64,000 bases of DNA from Amaricoccus solimangrovi (GTDB lineage Bacteria; Pseudomonadota; Alphaproteobacteria; Rhodobacterales; Rhodobacteraceae): assembly GCF_006385685.1 (NCBI RefSeq), contig NZ_VFRP01000007.1, positions 124,001-188,000 on the forward strand, in the 5' to 3' direction. Made by a program: the position numbers and the translations under genes. Below the pieces are notes generated by a model. It was not told the origin of the DNA, made no database searches, and saw nothing but the letters and a program-made list of their open reading frames with translations. Positions 57,441 to 64,000 of the stretch are shown here, piece by piece. Position 1 is the first letter of the stretch. Every line of letters starts with the position of its first letter.

Positions 57441-58340
57441 TCAGTGCGACGTGACCGGGATGCAGTCGATCCCGCGGGCGCGCAGCGCCTCGCAGGTCCG
57501 GCGCGTCTCGTCCACGTCGTCGAACCCCGCGACCCGCAGCCGGTAGAACACCCGCGCGTTCGAGGTCGCGCGTTCGACATAGAGGCTCCGCGCGCCCAGG
57601 AGATCGCCCTCGCGCGCGACGAGCCGCCCCCAGGCGTCCCGCGCCAGCGCCTCGCTGTCATAGGCGCCGAGCTGCACCATGCGCGCGCCGGGGGCGACGC
57701 TCGCGACCTCGCGGACGCGCGGAGCCGCGGACGCCGTCGCCGGCCGCGCGGGCGCCGCCGCGACGGGGGCCGCGACCGGGGCCGCGGCGCGGGCGAGCGC
57801 GAGGTTCGACGGCCGGCCCCGGGGCCGCTCGCCCGGCGCGGCGGCCGCGTCGGGCGTCGCCGCCGCGGCCGGGGCGACCGAGGCCACCATCGCCGCGAGT
57901 TCGTTCCGGATCGAGGCGGGCGCCGGCCCGGCCTCCCCGTCCTCCCCGGCCTCCGGCCCGATCGGCGTGCCGGCGATCACCATCTCGGATTCCGGCTGGT
58001 CCTCGTCGGCGAGCGCGACCGGGGGCGGCGTCGCCATCGTGGCACCTGGCGCCGGCGGCTCGCTCCCGGCGAGCACCGAATTGACCTCGAGCCCCTGATG
58101 CGCGGCGGTGAGCCCGCCCGGATCCTCGGGCGCGATCCGCGCCGGCCCCTCCAGCGCCCGGATCACGGGCACCTCGTTCGCATCGCGCGTGCCGAGACGA
58201 TAGGACCAGAGGCCCATCACGCCGATCACGCCGAGAAACAGCGCCGCGCCGCCGATCCGGCGCAGCGAGACGGGGACGAGCTGGCCTTCAGCCGGATGCC
58301 CCGCGACGGACTCGTATTCGTCGCTCAGAAGATCGCGCAT
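57441..58340 (-). CDS. SPOR-domain membrane protein
   Basis: 299-aa single-pass inner-membrane protein. Cytoplasmic N-terminus (MRDLLSDEYESVAGHPAEGQ), one TM helix (about 31-50, GGAALFLGVIGVMGLWSYRL), a long Pro/Ala-rich periplasmic linker, and a C-terminal SPOR domain (about 220-299: ARMVQLGAYDSEALARDAWG, SLYVERATSNARVFYRLRVA, ETRRTCEALRARGIDCIPV). SPOR domains bind denuded peptidoglycan at the septum. It is transcribed between argS and nagZ, the usual order here. The ATG at 58340 gives a sensible membrane topology; the longer frame to 58472 does not. Confidence 0.92.
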   Translation of the reverse strand: MRDLLSDEYESVAGHPAEGQLVPVSLRRIGGAALFLGVIGVMGLWSYRLGTRDANEVPVIRALEGPARIAPEDPGGLTAAHQGLEVNSVLAGSEPPAPGATMATPPPVALADEDQPESEMVIAGTPIGPEAGEDGEAGPAPASIRNELAAMVASVAPAAAATPDAAAAPGERPRGRPSNLALARAAAPVAAPVAAAPARPATASAAPRVREVASVAPGARMVQLGAYDSEALARDAWGRLVAREGDLLGARSLYVERATSNARVFYRLRVAGFDDVDETRRTCEALRARGIDCIPVTSH

Positions 58341-58413
58341 AGGGTTTGTGCCTGTTTTCACACACCATATCGTGTATGTGCCTCTGCTCCAACCCCGAAA
58401 TCCGCGCGGATGC

Positions 58414-60159
58414 TTAACGCATCTCATCCATCGGGGTAACGCCGAGAATACCAAGCCCCGCCGAGATGACAACCGCTGTCGCGCGGGCGAGCGCGAGACG
58501 CGCCAGCGTCGTCTCCGGCGCGTCCTCGCGCAGGAACCTCAGCTCCGGATCGAGCTTGCCCTGATGCTGGAGCGAATGGAATTCCGACGCCAGATCATAG
58601 AGATAGAAGGCGATCCGGTGCGGCTCGTGATTGTTGGCCGCGACCTCCACCTGGCGCGGCCACTCGCCGAGCTTGCGCGCGAGCGCGATCTCCCCCGGCG
58701 TGCCGAGCCGCGCGGTGTCCGCGCCCGCGAGATCGGCGTCCCCGGTCGCGAACCCCGCCTCCGCCGCCTTCGCCAGCACCGAGAAGATCCGGGCATGGGC
58801 GTATTGCACGTAGAAGACCGGGTTCTCCTTCGACTGCTCCAGCACCTTGTCGAGGTCGAAATCGAGCGGCGCGTCGTTCTTGCGCGTCAGCATCACGAAG
58901 CGGGTCACGTCGGGGCCGACCATGTCGATCAGGTCGCGCAGCGTGACGAAGGTGCCGGCGCGCTTGCTCATCTTGAAAGGCTGGCCGTCCTTGGTGAGCT
59001 TCACGAGCTGGCAGAGCTTCACGTCGAGCGGCACCCGCCCCTCGCTCAGCGCCGCGACCGCCGCCCGCATCCGCTTCACATAGCCGCCGTGATCGGCGCC
59101 GAGCACGTCGATGAGCTCGTCGAAGCCGCGCTCCACCTTGGTGTAGTGATAGGCGATGTCCGGCGCGAAATAGGTCCAGCTCCCGTCCGACTTCTTCACG
59201 GGGCGGTCGACGTCGTCGCCGTAAGCCGTTGACTTGAAGAGCGTCTGGACCCGCGGCTCCCAATCCTCCGGCGTCTTGCCCTTCGGCGGCTCCAGCACCC
59301 CCTCGTAGATGAGCCCCTTCGCCTCCAGCGCGCCCAGCGCCGCCTCGATCTGGCCGGTGCCGTAGAGCGAGCGTTCGGAGAAGAAGTGGTCCATCCGCAC
59401 GTTCAGCAGGTCGAGATCCTCGCGGATCATCTCCATCATCTTCTCGATCGCATGATCGCGGATCGCCGGCAGCCAGTCCTCGTTGTCATGGCCGACCAGC
59501 GCCTCGCCATGTTCGCGCGCCAGCGCCTCGCCGACCGGGATCAGGTATTCGCCGGGATAGCTCCCCTCGGGGAATTCCACCGCGCGGCCGAGCGCCTCGA
59601 GATAGCGCAGGTAGACCGAGCGGGCGAGCACGTCGACCTGCGCGCCGCCGTCGTTGATGTAGTATTCGCGCATCACCTCGTAACCCGCGAAATCGAGCAG
59701 CGCGGCCAGCGCGTCGCCGAAGACCGCGCCCCGGGTATGGCCGATGTGGAGCGGGCCGGTCGGGTTGGCGGAGACGAATTCGACATTGACCTTGCGCCCG
59801 GCGCCGAGCGTCGAGCGGCCGATGTCGCGGCCGCGCGCGAGGATCGCGGGAAGCTGCGCGAACCAGCGCCCCCGCGCGAGGCGGATGTTGAGAAAGCCCG
59901 GCCCCGCGACCTCGACCGTGTCGATCCCGTCGGCCTCGGCCAGAAGCGGCGCCAGCGCCTCGGCGATCTCGCGCGGGGACTTGCGCGCGGGACGCGCCAG
60001 CACCATCGCCACGTTGCTCGCCATGTCGCCATGCGCCGGATCGCGCGGCGGCTCGACCGTCACCGGACCGAGGTCGAGCCCTTCCGGCAGGTCGCCCCGC
60101 GCGGCGAGCCGGCTCACCGCGGCGACCACGAGCGCCTTCACTTCCGCGAACAGATCCAT
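58414..60159 (-). CDS. argS: Arginyl-tRNA synthetase
   Basis: 581-aa class Ia ArgRS. The N-terminal Add-1 domain (about 1-110) is followed by the HIGH-type motif [40 protein letters not shown], the KMSKS-type loop [15 protein letters not shown], and an anticodon-binding helical domain with [20 protein letters not shown] and [20 protein letters not shown]. The ATG at 60159 follows AGGGAGAAGG. It precedes the SPOR gene (73-bp gap) and diverges from a small exported protein. Confidence 0.97.
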   Translation of the reverse strand: MDLFAEVKALVVAAVSRLAARGDLPEGLDLGPVTVEPPRDPAHGDMASNVAMVLARPARKSPREIAEALAPLLAEADGIDTVEVAGPGFLNIRLARGRWFAQLPAILARGRDIGRSTLGAGRKVNVEFVSANPTGPLHIGHTRGAVFGDALAALLDFAGYEVMREYYINDGGAQVDVLARSVYLRYLEALGRAVEFPEGSYPGEYLIPVGEALAREHGEALVGHDNEDWLPAIRDHAIEKMMEMIREDLDLLNVRMDHFFSERSLYGTGQIEAALGALEAKGLIYEGVLEPPKGKTPEDWEPRVQTLFKSTAYGDDVDRPVKKSDGSWTYFAPDIAYHYTKVERGFDELIDVLGADHGGYVKRMRAAVAALSEGRVPLDVKLCQLVKLTKDGQPFKMSKRAGTFVTLRDLIDMVGPDVTRFVMLTRKNDAPLDFDLDKVLEQSKENPVFYVQYAHARIFSVLAKAAEAGFATGDADLAGADTARLGTPGEIALARKLGEWPRQVEVAANNHEPHRIAFYLYDLASEFHSLQHQGKLDPELRFLREDAPETTLARLALARATAVVISAGLGILGVTPMDEMR

Positions 60160-60306
60160 CGAACCTTCTCCCTCTTCGGCGAGCCACGCCGTTAGCACAG
60201 CTCTCGGCGGGCCTCCACGCCAATCGGCGCCGATCGGGTCCGGCTGGCGTCGGAGCGCCGGCGGACGTAGACTCGGGGCGCCCGTTTCCGGACCAGGGAG
60301 CCGCCG

Positions 60307-60711
60307 TTGCGCCTGACAGCCGCCCTCGCCGCCCTGCTCGCCAGCGCCCTCGCGGCGGCGGCCGGCCCGGTCACGCCCGAGGCCTTCGAGCGGATGAGCG
60401 AGGGGCGTACGCTCCACTTCACCCTCGACGGGCGGGACTTCGGCGCCGAACAGTATTTCCCCGGCCGCCGCAGCCTCTGGCGCTACGCCGACGGCGGCTG
60501 CGCCTGGGGCCGCTGGTACGCGCGCGACGGGCTGATCTGCTTCCGCTACGACCTGACCGACGACCCGCAATGCTGGCGTTTCGAGGGCGACGGCGGCGCG
60601 GGTTTCAGCGCGACGCTGATCGAGAACGGCCTGCCCTCCGGGCCGCTCCTGCGGCTGAGCGGCGCGGACGAGCGCCCGCTCGACTGTCCCGCGCCGGGCG
60701 TCGGAAGCTAG
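60307..60711 (+). CDS. Small exported protein of unknown function
   Basis: 134-aa protein with a signal peptide ([20 protein letters not shown]). The mature part has [60 protein letters not shown] and [10 protein letters not shown]. The four Cys in this region suggest two disulfides. The aromatic, well-ordered sequence looks conserved, and I believe similar proteins occur in other Rhodobacterales, but I know no function. The start is TTG at 60307 with AGGGAG ahead. It is convergent with xseA (3-bp gap) and divergent from argS; a 12-bp palindrome ATCGGCGCCGAT lies in the gap at 60223-60234. Confidence 0.8.
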   Translation: MRLTAALAALLASALAAAAGPVTPEAFERMSEGRTLHFTLDGRDFGAEQYFPGRRSLWRYADGGCAWGRWYARDGLICFRYDLTDDPQCWRFEGDGGAGFSATLIENGLPSGPLLRLSGADERPLDCPAPGVGS

Positions 60712-60714
60712 GGC

Positions 60715-62214
60715 TCAGAGCAGGCGCCCCTGCCCCTCGTCCTCCTCCCCGCCCCGCGCGCGGCGCCTCGGGCGCGGCGGCGCGGTCTCCGGCAGCGCGC
60801 CGAGCCGCCCGTCCGCGAACTGGATCTCGAGCCGCGCCTGCGCTCCCGCGGTCCGCGCCCGCGTCACGACCCGGCCGCCGCCGTCGCGCACGATCGCATA
60901 GCCCCGGCCGAGCACCGCCTCCGGGTCGAGCGTCGCGAGCGTGCGGGCGAGCGCGCCGAGCCGCGCCGCCTCGTCCCGGCCGATCCGCCCGCCGTCGCGG
61001 TCGAGCCGCGCGCCGCAGGCCCCGAGCCGGTCGGCGAGCCGCGCCGCGAGCCGCGCCATCACCAGCGGCCGGAGCCCCGCCTCGGCGCGGCGAAGCCGCT
61101 CCGCCCGCCGGTCGAGCCCGTGGCGGAGCAGCGCCGGACCGAAACGCCCCGCCGCCCCCCGCGCGAGGCCGAGTTCGCGCGCGCGCACGAGCCCCACCAG
61201 CGCGCGCGGCAGCCGGGGGCCGAGCGCGTCGAGCCGCTGCGCCCGCTCCCCGATCAGCGCCTCCGGCCGGGGCAGGCCGCGCGAGAGATCCCGCAGCCGC
61301 TGCCCGCGCAGCGCCAGCCCCCGCGCCGCGGAGGCGCGGCGGCGCTCCTCGAGCCCGGCGAGCGCGGCGAGGAGTTCGACGCGCACCGGCACCGCCATCT
61401 CGGCCGCCGCCGTCGGCGTCGGCGCGCGGCGGTCGGCGGCGTGGTCGATGAGCGTGGTGTCGGTCTCGTGGCCGACGGCGGAGATGACCGGGATCCGGCT
61501 CTCGGCGACCGCGCGCACGACGATCTCCTCGTTGAAGCCCCAGAGATCCTCGATCGATCCCCCGCCGCGGGCCACGATCAGCACGTCGGGCCTCGGGATC
61601 CGGCCGCCCGGCGCGATCGCGTCGAAGCCCCGGATCGCCGCCGCGACCTCGGCGGCGCAGTTCGGCCCCTGCACCGTCACCGGCCAGAGCAGCACCGGGC
61701 GCGGGAAGCGTTCGCGCAGCCGGTGCAGGATGTCGCGGATCACCGCGCCCGAGGGCGAGGTGACGACGCCGATCACCTCCGGCAGGAACGGCAGCGGCCG
61801 CTTGCGCCCCGCGTCGAACAATCCCTCCGCCGCGAGCGCCTGCCGGCGCTTCTCCAGCATCGCCATCAGCGCGCCGGCGCCCGCCGGGGCGATCTCCTCG
61901 ACGATCATCTGGTATTTCGACGAGCCGGGGAAGGTGGTGAGCCGGCCGGTCGCGACCACTTCCATCCCCTCCTCGGGCTTCGCGGCCAGCCCCCGGACCG
62001 CGCCCTTCCAGACCACGGCGCCGAGCACGGCGCGCTCGTCCTTCAGGTCGAAATAGATGTGCCCCGAGTTCGGCCGCGACACCCGGCCGACCTCGCCCCG
62101 CACGCGCACGCGGCCGAATTCGCCCTCGATCACGCGTTTCACCGCGCCCGAGATCTCGGAGACGGTGAATTCGGGCGCGTTCACCCCCGCGCGGGTTTCC
62201 TCGAACAGCTCCAA
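60715..62214 (-). CDS. xseA: Exodeoxyribonuclease VII large subunit
   Basis: 499-aa XseA. N-terminal OB domain (EFTVSEISGAVKRVIEGEFG; GHIYFDLKDERAVLGAVVWK). The catalytic domain (about 125-360) has IGVVTSPSGAVIRDILHRLR, VLLWPVTVQGPNCAAEVAAA, VARGGGSIEDLWGFNEEIVV and SAVGHETDTTLIDHAADRRA. A long Arg/Ala-rich coiled coil follows, then VLGRGYAIVRDGGGRVV and a charged tail. The start is TTG at 62214 with GAGGGATCG ahead; no ATG lies near. It degrades single-stranded DNA together with XseB, encoded elsewhere. Divergent from purD. Confidence 0.95.
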   Translation of the reverse strand: MELFEETRAGVNAPEFTVSEISGAVKRVIEGEFGRVRVRGEVGRVSRPNSGHIYFDLKDERAVLGAVVWKGAVRGLAAKPEEGMEVVATGRLTTFPGSSKYQMIVEEIAPAGAGALMAMLEKRRQALAAEGLFDAGRKRPLPFLPEVIGVVTSPSGAVIRDILHRLRERFPRPVLLWPVTVQGPNCAAEVAAAIRGFDAIAPGGRIPRPDVLIVARGGGSIEDLWGFNEEIVVRAVAESRIPVISAVGHETDTTLIDHAADRRAPTPTAAAEMAVPVRVELLAALAGLEERRRASAARGLALRGQRLRDLSRGLPRPEALIGERAQRLDALGPRLPRALVGLVRARELGLARGAAGRFGPALLRHGLDRRAERLRRAEAGLRPLVMARLAARLADRLGACGARLDRDGGRIGRDEAARLGALARTLATLDPEAVLGRGYAIVRDGGGRVVTRARTAGAQARLEIQFADGRLGALPETAPPRPRRRARGGEEDEGQGRLL

Positions 62215-62288
62215 CGATCCCTCGCTTGCGGTTGGCCCGGCGGCACCATAGAACGCCGCGCGACGGGGGCCAAGGCGGGGACGAGCCG

Positions 62289-63542
62289 ATGAACATCCTG
62301 ATCCTGGGCGGCGGGGGCCGCGAACACGCGCTCGCCTGGGCCTTCGCGCAGAACCCGAAGGTCGACCGGCTCTTCTGCGCGCCGGGCAACGCCGGGATCG
62401 CGGAACAGGCGACCTGCGTCGCGCTCGACGTGCTGGACGGGGCGAAGATCCTCGCCTTCTGCGCCGAGAACGCGGTGGATTTCGTGATGATCGGTCCCGA
62501 GGCGCCGCTCGCGGAAGGCGTCGCGGACGCGCTCCGCGCCGGCGGCGTCGCGACCTTCGGCCCGGGCCGGGAGGCCGCGCGGCTCGAAGCCTCGAAGGCC
62601 TTCACCAAGGAGATCTGCGAAGCCTGCGGCGCGCCGACTGCGAAGAGCCAGACCTTCACCGACGCCGACGCCGCCCGCGCCTATGTCGCGGCCGAGGGCG
62701 CGCCGATCGTCGTCAAGGCCGACGGGCTCGCCGCCGGCAAGGGCGTGACGGTCGCGGAAACGCTCGAGGAGGCCAACGCCGCCCTCGACGCGATCTTCGC
62801 CGAAGGCCCGGGCGCGCGCGTCGTGATCGAGGAATTCATGACCGGCGAGGAGGCGAGCCTCTTCGTGCTCGCCAACGGCACCGATTTCATCGTGATCGGC
62901 AGCGCGCAGGACCACAAGCGCGCCTTCGACGGCGACGAGGGGCCCAATACCGGCGGCATGGGCGCCTATTCCCCCGCCCCGGTCCTGACCCCGGAAGTGA
63001 CCGAGCGCGCGCTCGCCGAGATCGTCGCGCCGACGCTCGCGGAGATGGCGCGTCGCGGCGCCCCCTACCAGGGCGTGCTCTACGCCGGGCTGATGATCGA
63101 GGGGGGCGCCCCCCGGCTCGTCGAATACAACGTCCGCTTCGGCGATCCCGAGACCCAGGTGATCGCCATGCGCCTCGGCGCGCAGCTGCTCGACGCGATC
63201 CTCGCCTGCGCCGAGGGCCGCGTCGCGGAGGGCGCGGTGAACTGGGCCGACGATCATGCGATCACCGTCGTGATGGCGGCGAAGGGCTATCCCGGCGATT
63301 ACGCGAAGGGCGAGGAGATCGGCCTGCCCGCGATCGACCTGCCCGGCGCGCAGATCTTCCACGCCGGCACCAGGCTCTCCGACGGCCGGCTCGTCTCGAA
63401 CGGCGGCCGGGTGCTCAACGTCACCGCCCGCGCGGGCACGCTCGGCGAGGCGCGCGACCGCGCCTATGCGATGCTCGACGCGGTCGCCTGGCCCGGCGGC
63501 TTCGCCCGGCGCGACATCGGCTGGCGCGTGCTCGGCGGCTGA
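62289..63542 (+). CDS. purD: Phosphoribosylamine-glycine ligase
   Basis: 417-aa GARS, the second step of purine synthesis, an ATP-grasp enzyme. NILILGGGGREHALAWAFAQ, DFVMIGPEAPLAEGVADALR, PIVVKADGLAAGKGVTVAET, the FDGDEGPNTGGMGAYSPAPV signature and LVEYNVRFGDPETQVIAMRL. The start ATG at 62289 precedes the conserved NILILGGGGREH; the frame open from 62226 overlaps the divergent xseA promoter region and was rejected. Confidence 0.98.
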   Translation: MNILILGGGGREHALAWAFAQNPKVDRLFCAPGNAGIAEQATCVALDVLDGAKILAFCAENAVDFVMIGPEAPLAEGVADALRAGGVATFGPGREAARLEASKAFTKEICEACGAPTAKSQTFTDADAARAYVAAEGAPIVVKADGLAAGKGVTVAETLEEANAALDAIFAEGPGARVVIEEFMTGEEASLFVLANGTDFIVIGSAQDHKRAFDGDEGPNTGGMGAYSPAPVLTPEVTERALAEIVAPTLAEMARRGAPYQGVLYAGLMIEGGAPRLVEYNVRFGDPETQVIAMRLGAQLLDAILACAEGRVAEGAVNWADDHAITVVMAAKGYPGDYAKGEEIGLPAIDLPGAQIFHAGTRLSDGRLVSNGGRVLNVTARAGTLGEARDRAYAMLDAVAWPGGFARRDIGWRVLGG

Positions 63543-63601
63543 TCCCCGCCTTTCGGCCGCCTTGCCCCCGGCCCCGAAACGGCCTAGTCCTGCGCGACAC
63601 G

Positions 63602-63629
63602 CGTTCCAGCGGGGGCGTTCCAGCGGGGG
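63602..63629 (+). repeat. 14-bp tandem duplication ahead of the epimerase gene
   Basis: CGTTCCAGCGGGGG occurs twice in a row (63602-63615 and 63616-63629), ending 10 bp before the ATG. The second copy's G-run is the nearest Shine-Dalgarno-like sequence to the start. Confidence 0.7.
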
Positions 63630-63639
63630 GAATTTCCAC

Positions 63640-64000
63640 ATGATCGGCCGCCTGAACCACGTCGCCATCGCCGTGCCCGACCTCGAGGCCGCGAGCGCGC
63701 AGTATCGCGACACGCTCGGCGCCTCGGTCCGCGCGCCGCAGGACGAGCCCGACCACGGCGTGCGCGTCGTCTTCATCGACCTGCCGAACACCAAGATCGA
63801 ACTGCTCTGGCCGCTCGGGGAGGACTCGCCCATCGCCGGCTTCCTCGCGAAGAACCCGGCCGGCGGCATCCACCACATCTGCTACGAGGTCGACGACATC
63901 CTCGCCGCCCGCGACAAGCTCAGGGCCGACGGCGCCCGCGTACTCGGCGACGGGGAGCCGAGGATCGGCGCGCATGGCAAGCCGGTCCTCTTCCTGCATC
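63640..64000 (+). CDS. mce: Methylmalonyl-CoA epimerase (3' end outside window)
   Basis: First 120 residues of a vicinal-oxygen-chelate fold epimerase, which converts (2S)- to (2R)-methylmalonyl-CoA for propionyl-CoA use or the ethylmalonyl-CoA pathway. MIGRLNHVAIAVPDLEAASA carries the first metal His; VVFIDLPNTKIELLWPLGED and GGIHHICYEVDDILAARDKL carry further ligands. The family is about 134 aa, so only a few residues are missing. The ATG at 63640 lies behind a G-run. It lies 97 bp after purD on the same strand, with its own leader. Confidence 0.93.
   Translation, partial: MIGRLNHVAIAVPDLEAASAQYRDTLGASVRAPQDEPDHGVRVVFIDLPNTKIELLWPLGEDSPIAGFLAKNPAGGIHHICYEVDDILAARDKLRADGARVLGDGEPRIGAHGKPVLFLH

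Overview
The window is GC-rich chromosomal DNA (well above 65% by eye) with strongly GC-ending codons. It reads as an alphaproteobacterium of the order Rhodobacterales. Supporting signs are ChrR-type zinc anti-sigma factor, a fused ATP sulfurylase/APS kinase, an IalB-family protein, a large two-part dCTP deaminase, and Rhodobacterales-type gene strings (yceD-rpmF-plsX-fabH-ihfA-merR; nagZ-scpA-scpB next to argS and a SPOR protein). I see no rRNA, CRISPR array, insertion sequence or phage module. Most of the window is core genome, with one accessory carbohydrate island.

Layout. 1-1476: copper-delivery operon (DUF2946-like, PCuAC, SCO1) on the minus strand. 1617-5930: a SpoIIAA-like protein, a small cytochrome c with an exported helical partner, and PEP synthase. 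5964-18022: an unusual block with a TerB-N protein, an SbmA/BacA-like ABC protein with a degenerate ATPase site, and three glycosidase-type enzymes (GH3, glycoamylase/GH144-like, GH94). The three enzymes together look like an intracellular beta-1,2-glucan degradation set. An HerA/YjgR-like ATPase sits upstream of the GH94 gene. 18187-24262: envelope genes (IalB, KAS and dedicated ACP, LpxD, L,D-transpeptidase, Tat-exported M15-type peptidase). 24324-29043: proA, proB, obgE, a GNAT gene and rpmA-rplU. 29208-33866: MscS-type channel, cysteine synthase, Nudix protein.

33923-36039: chrR behind an RpoE/ECF11-like promoter but without rpoE, convergent with a photolyase. 36189-38546: sulfate activation (sat-cysC), msrB and a cluster of four small hairpins. 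38726-41525: rfbB-rfbD-rfbA for dTDP-rhamnose, without rfbC. 41772-48880: TamA, TamB and a BamE-like lipoprotein. 49023-53296: yceD-rpmF-plsX-fabH-ihfA-merR. 53394-54958: tRNA-Pro(GGG), dcd (whose only conventional start lies inside the tRNA gene) and clpS. 54962-64000: scpB, scpA, nagZ, SPOR protein, argS, a small exported protein, xseA, purD and the 5' part of methylmalonyl-CoA epimerase.

Much of the core serves envelope construction: LpxD/ACP/KAS for lipid A, PlsX/FabH for phospholipid precursors, TamAB/BamE for the outer membrane, NagZ and L,D-transpeptidase for peptidoglycan, and Rfb enzymes for surface polysaccharide. The most novel-looking parts are the beta-1,2-glucan locus with its odd ABC neighbour, the orphan chrR with a changed cupin metal site, the tRNA/dcd overlap, and the hairpin cluster after msrB. 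All identifications come from reading motifs and family resemblance; no database search was run.
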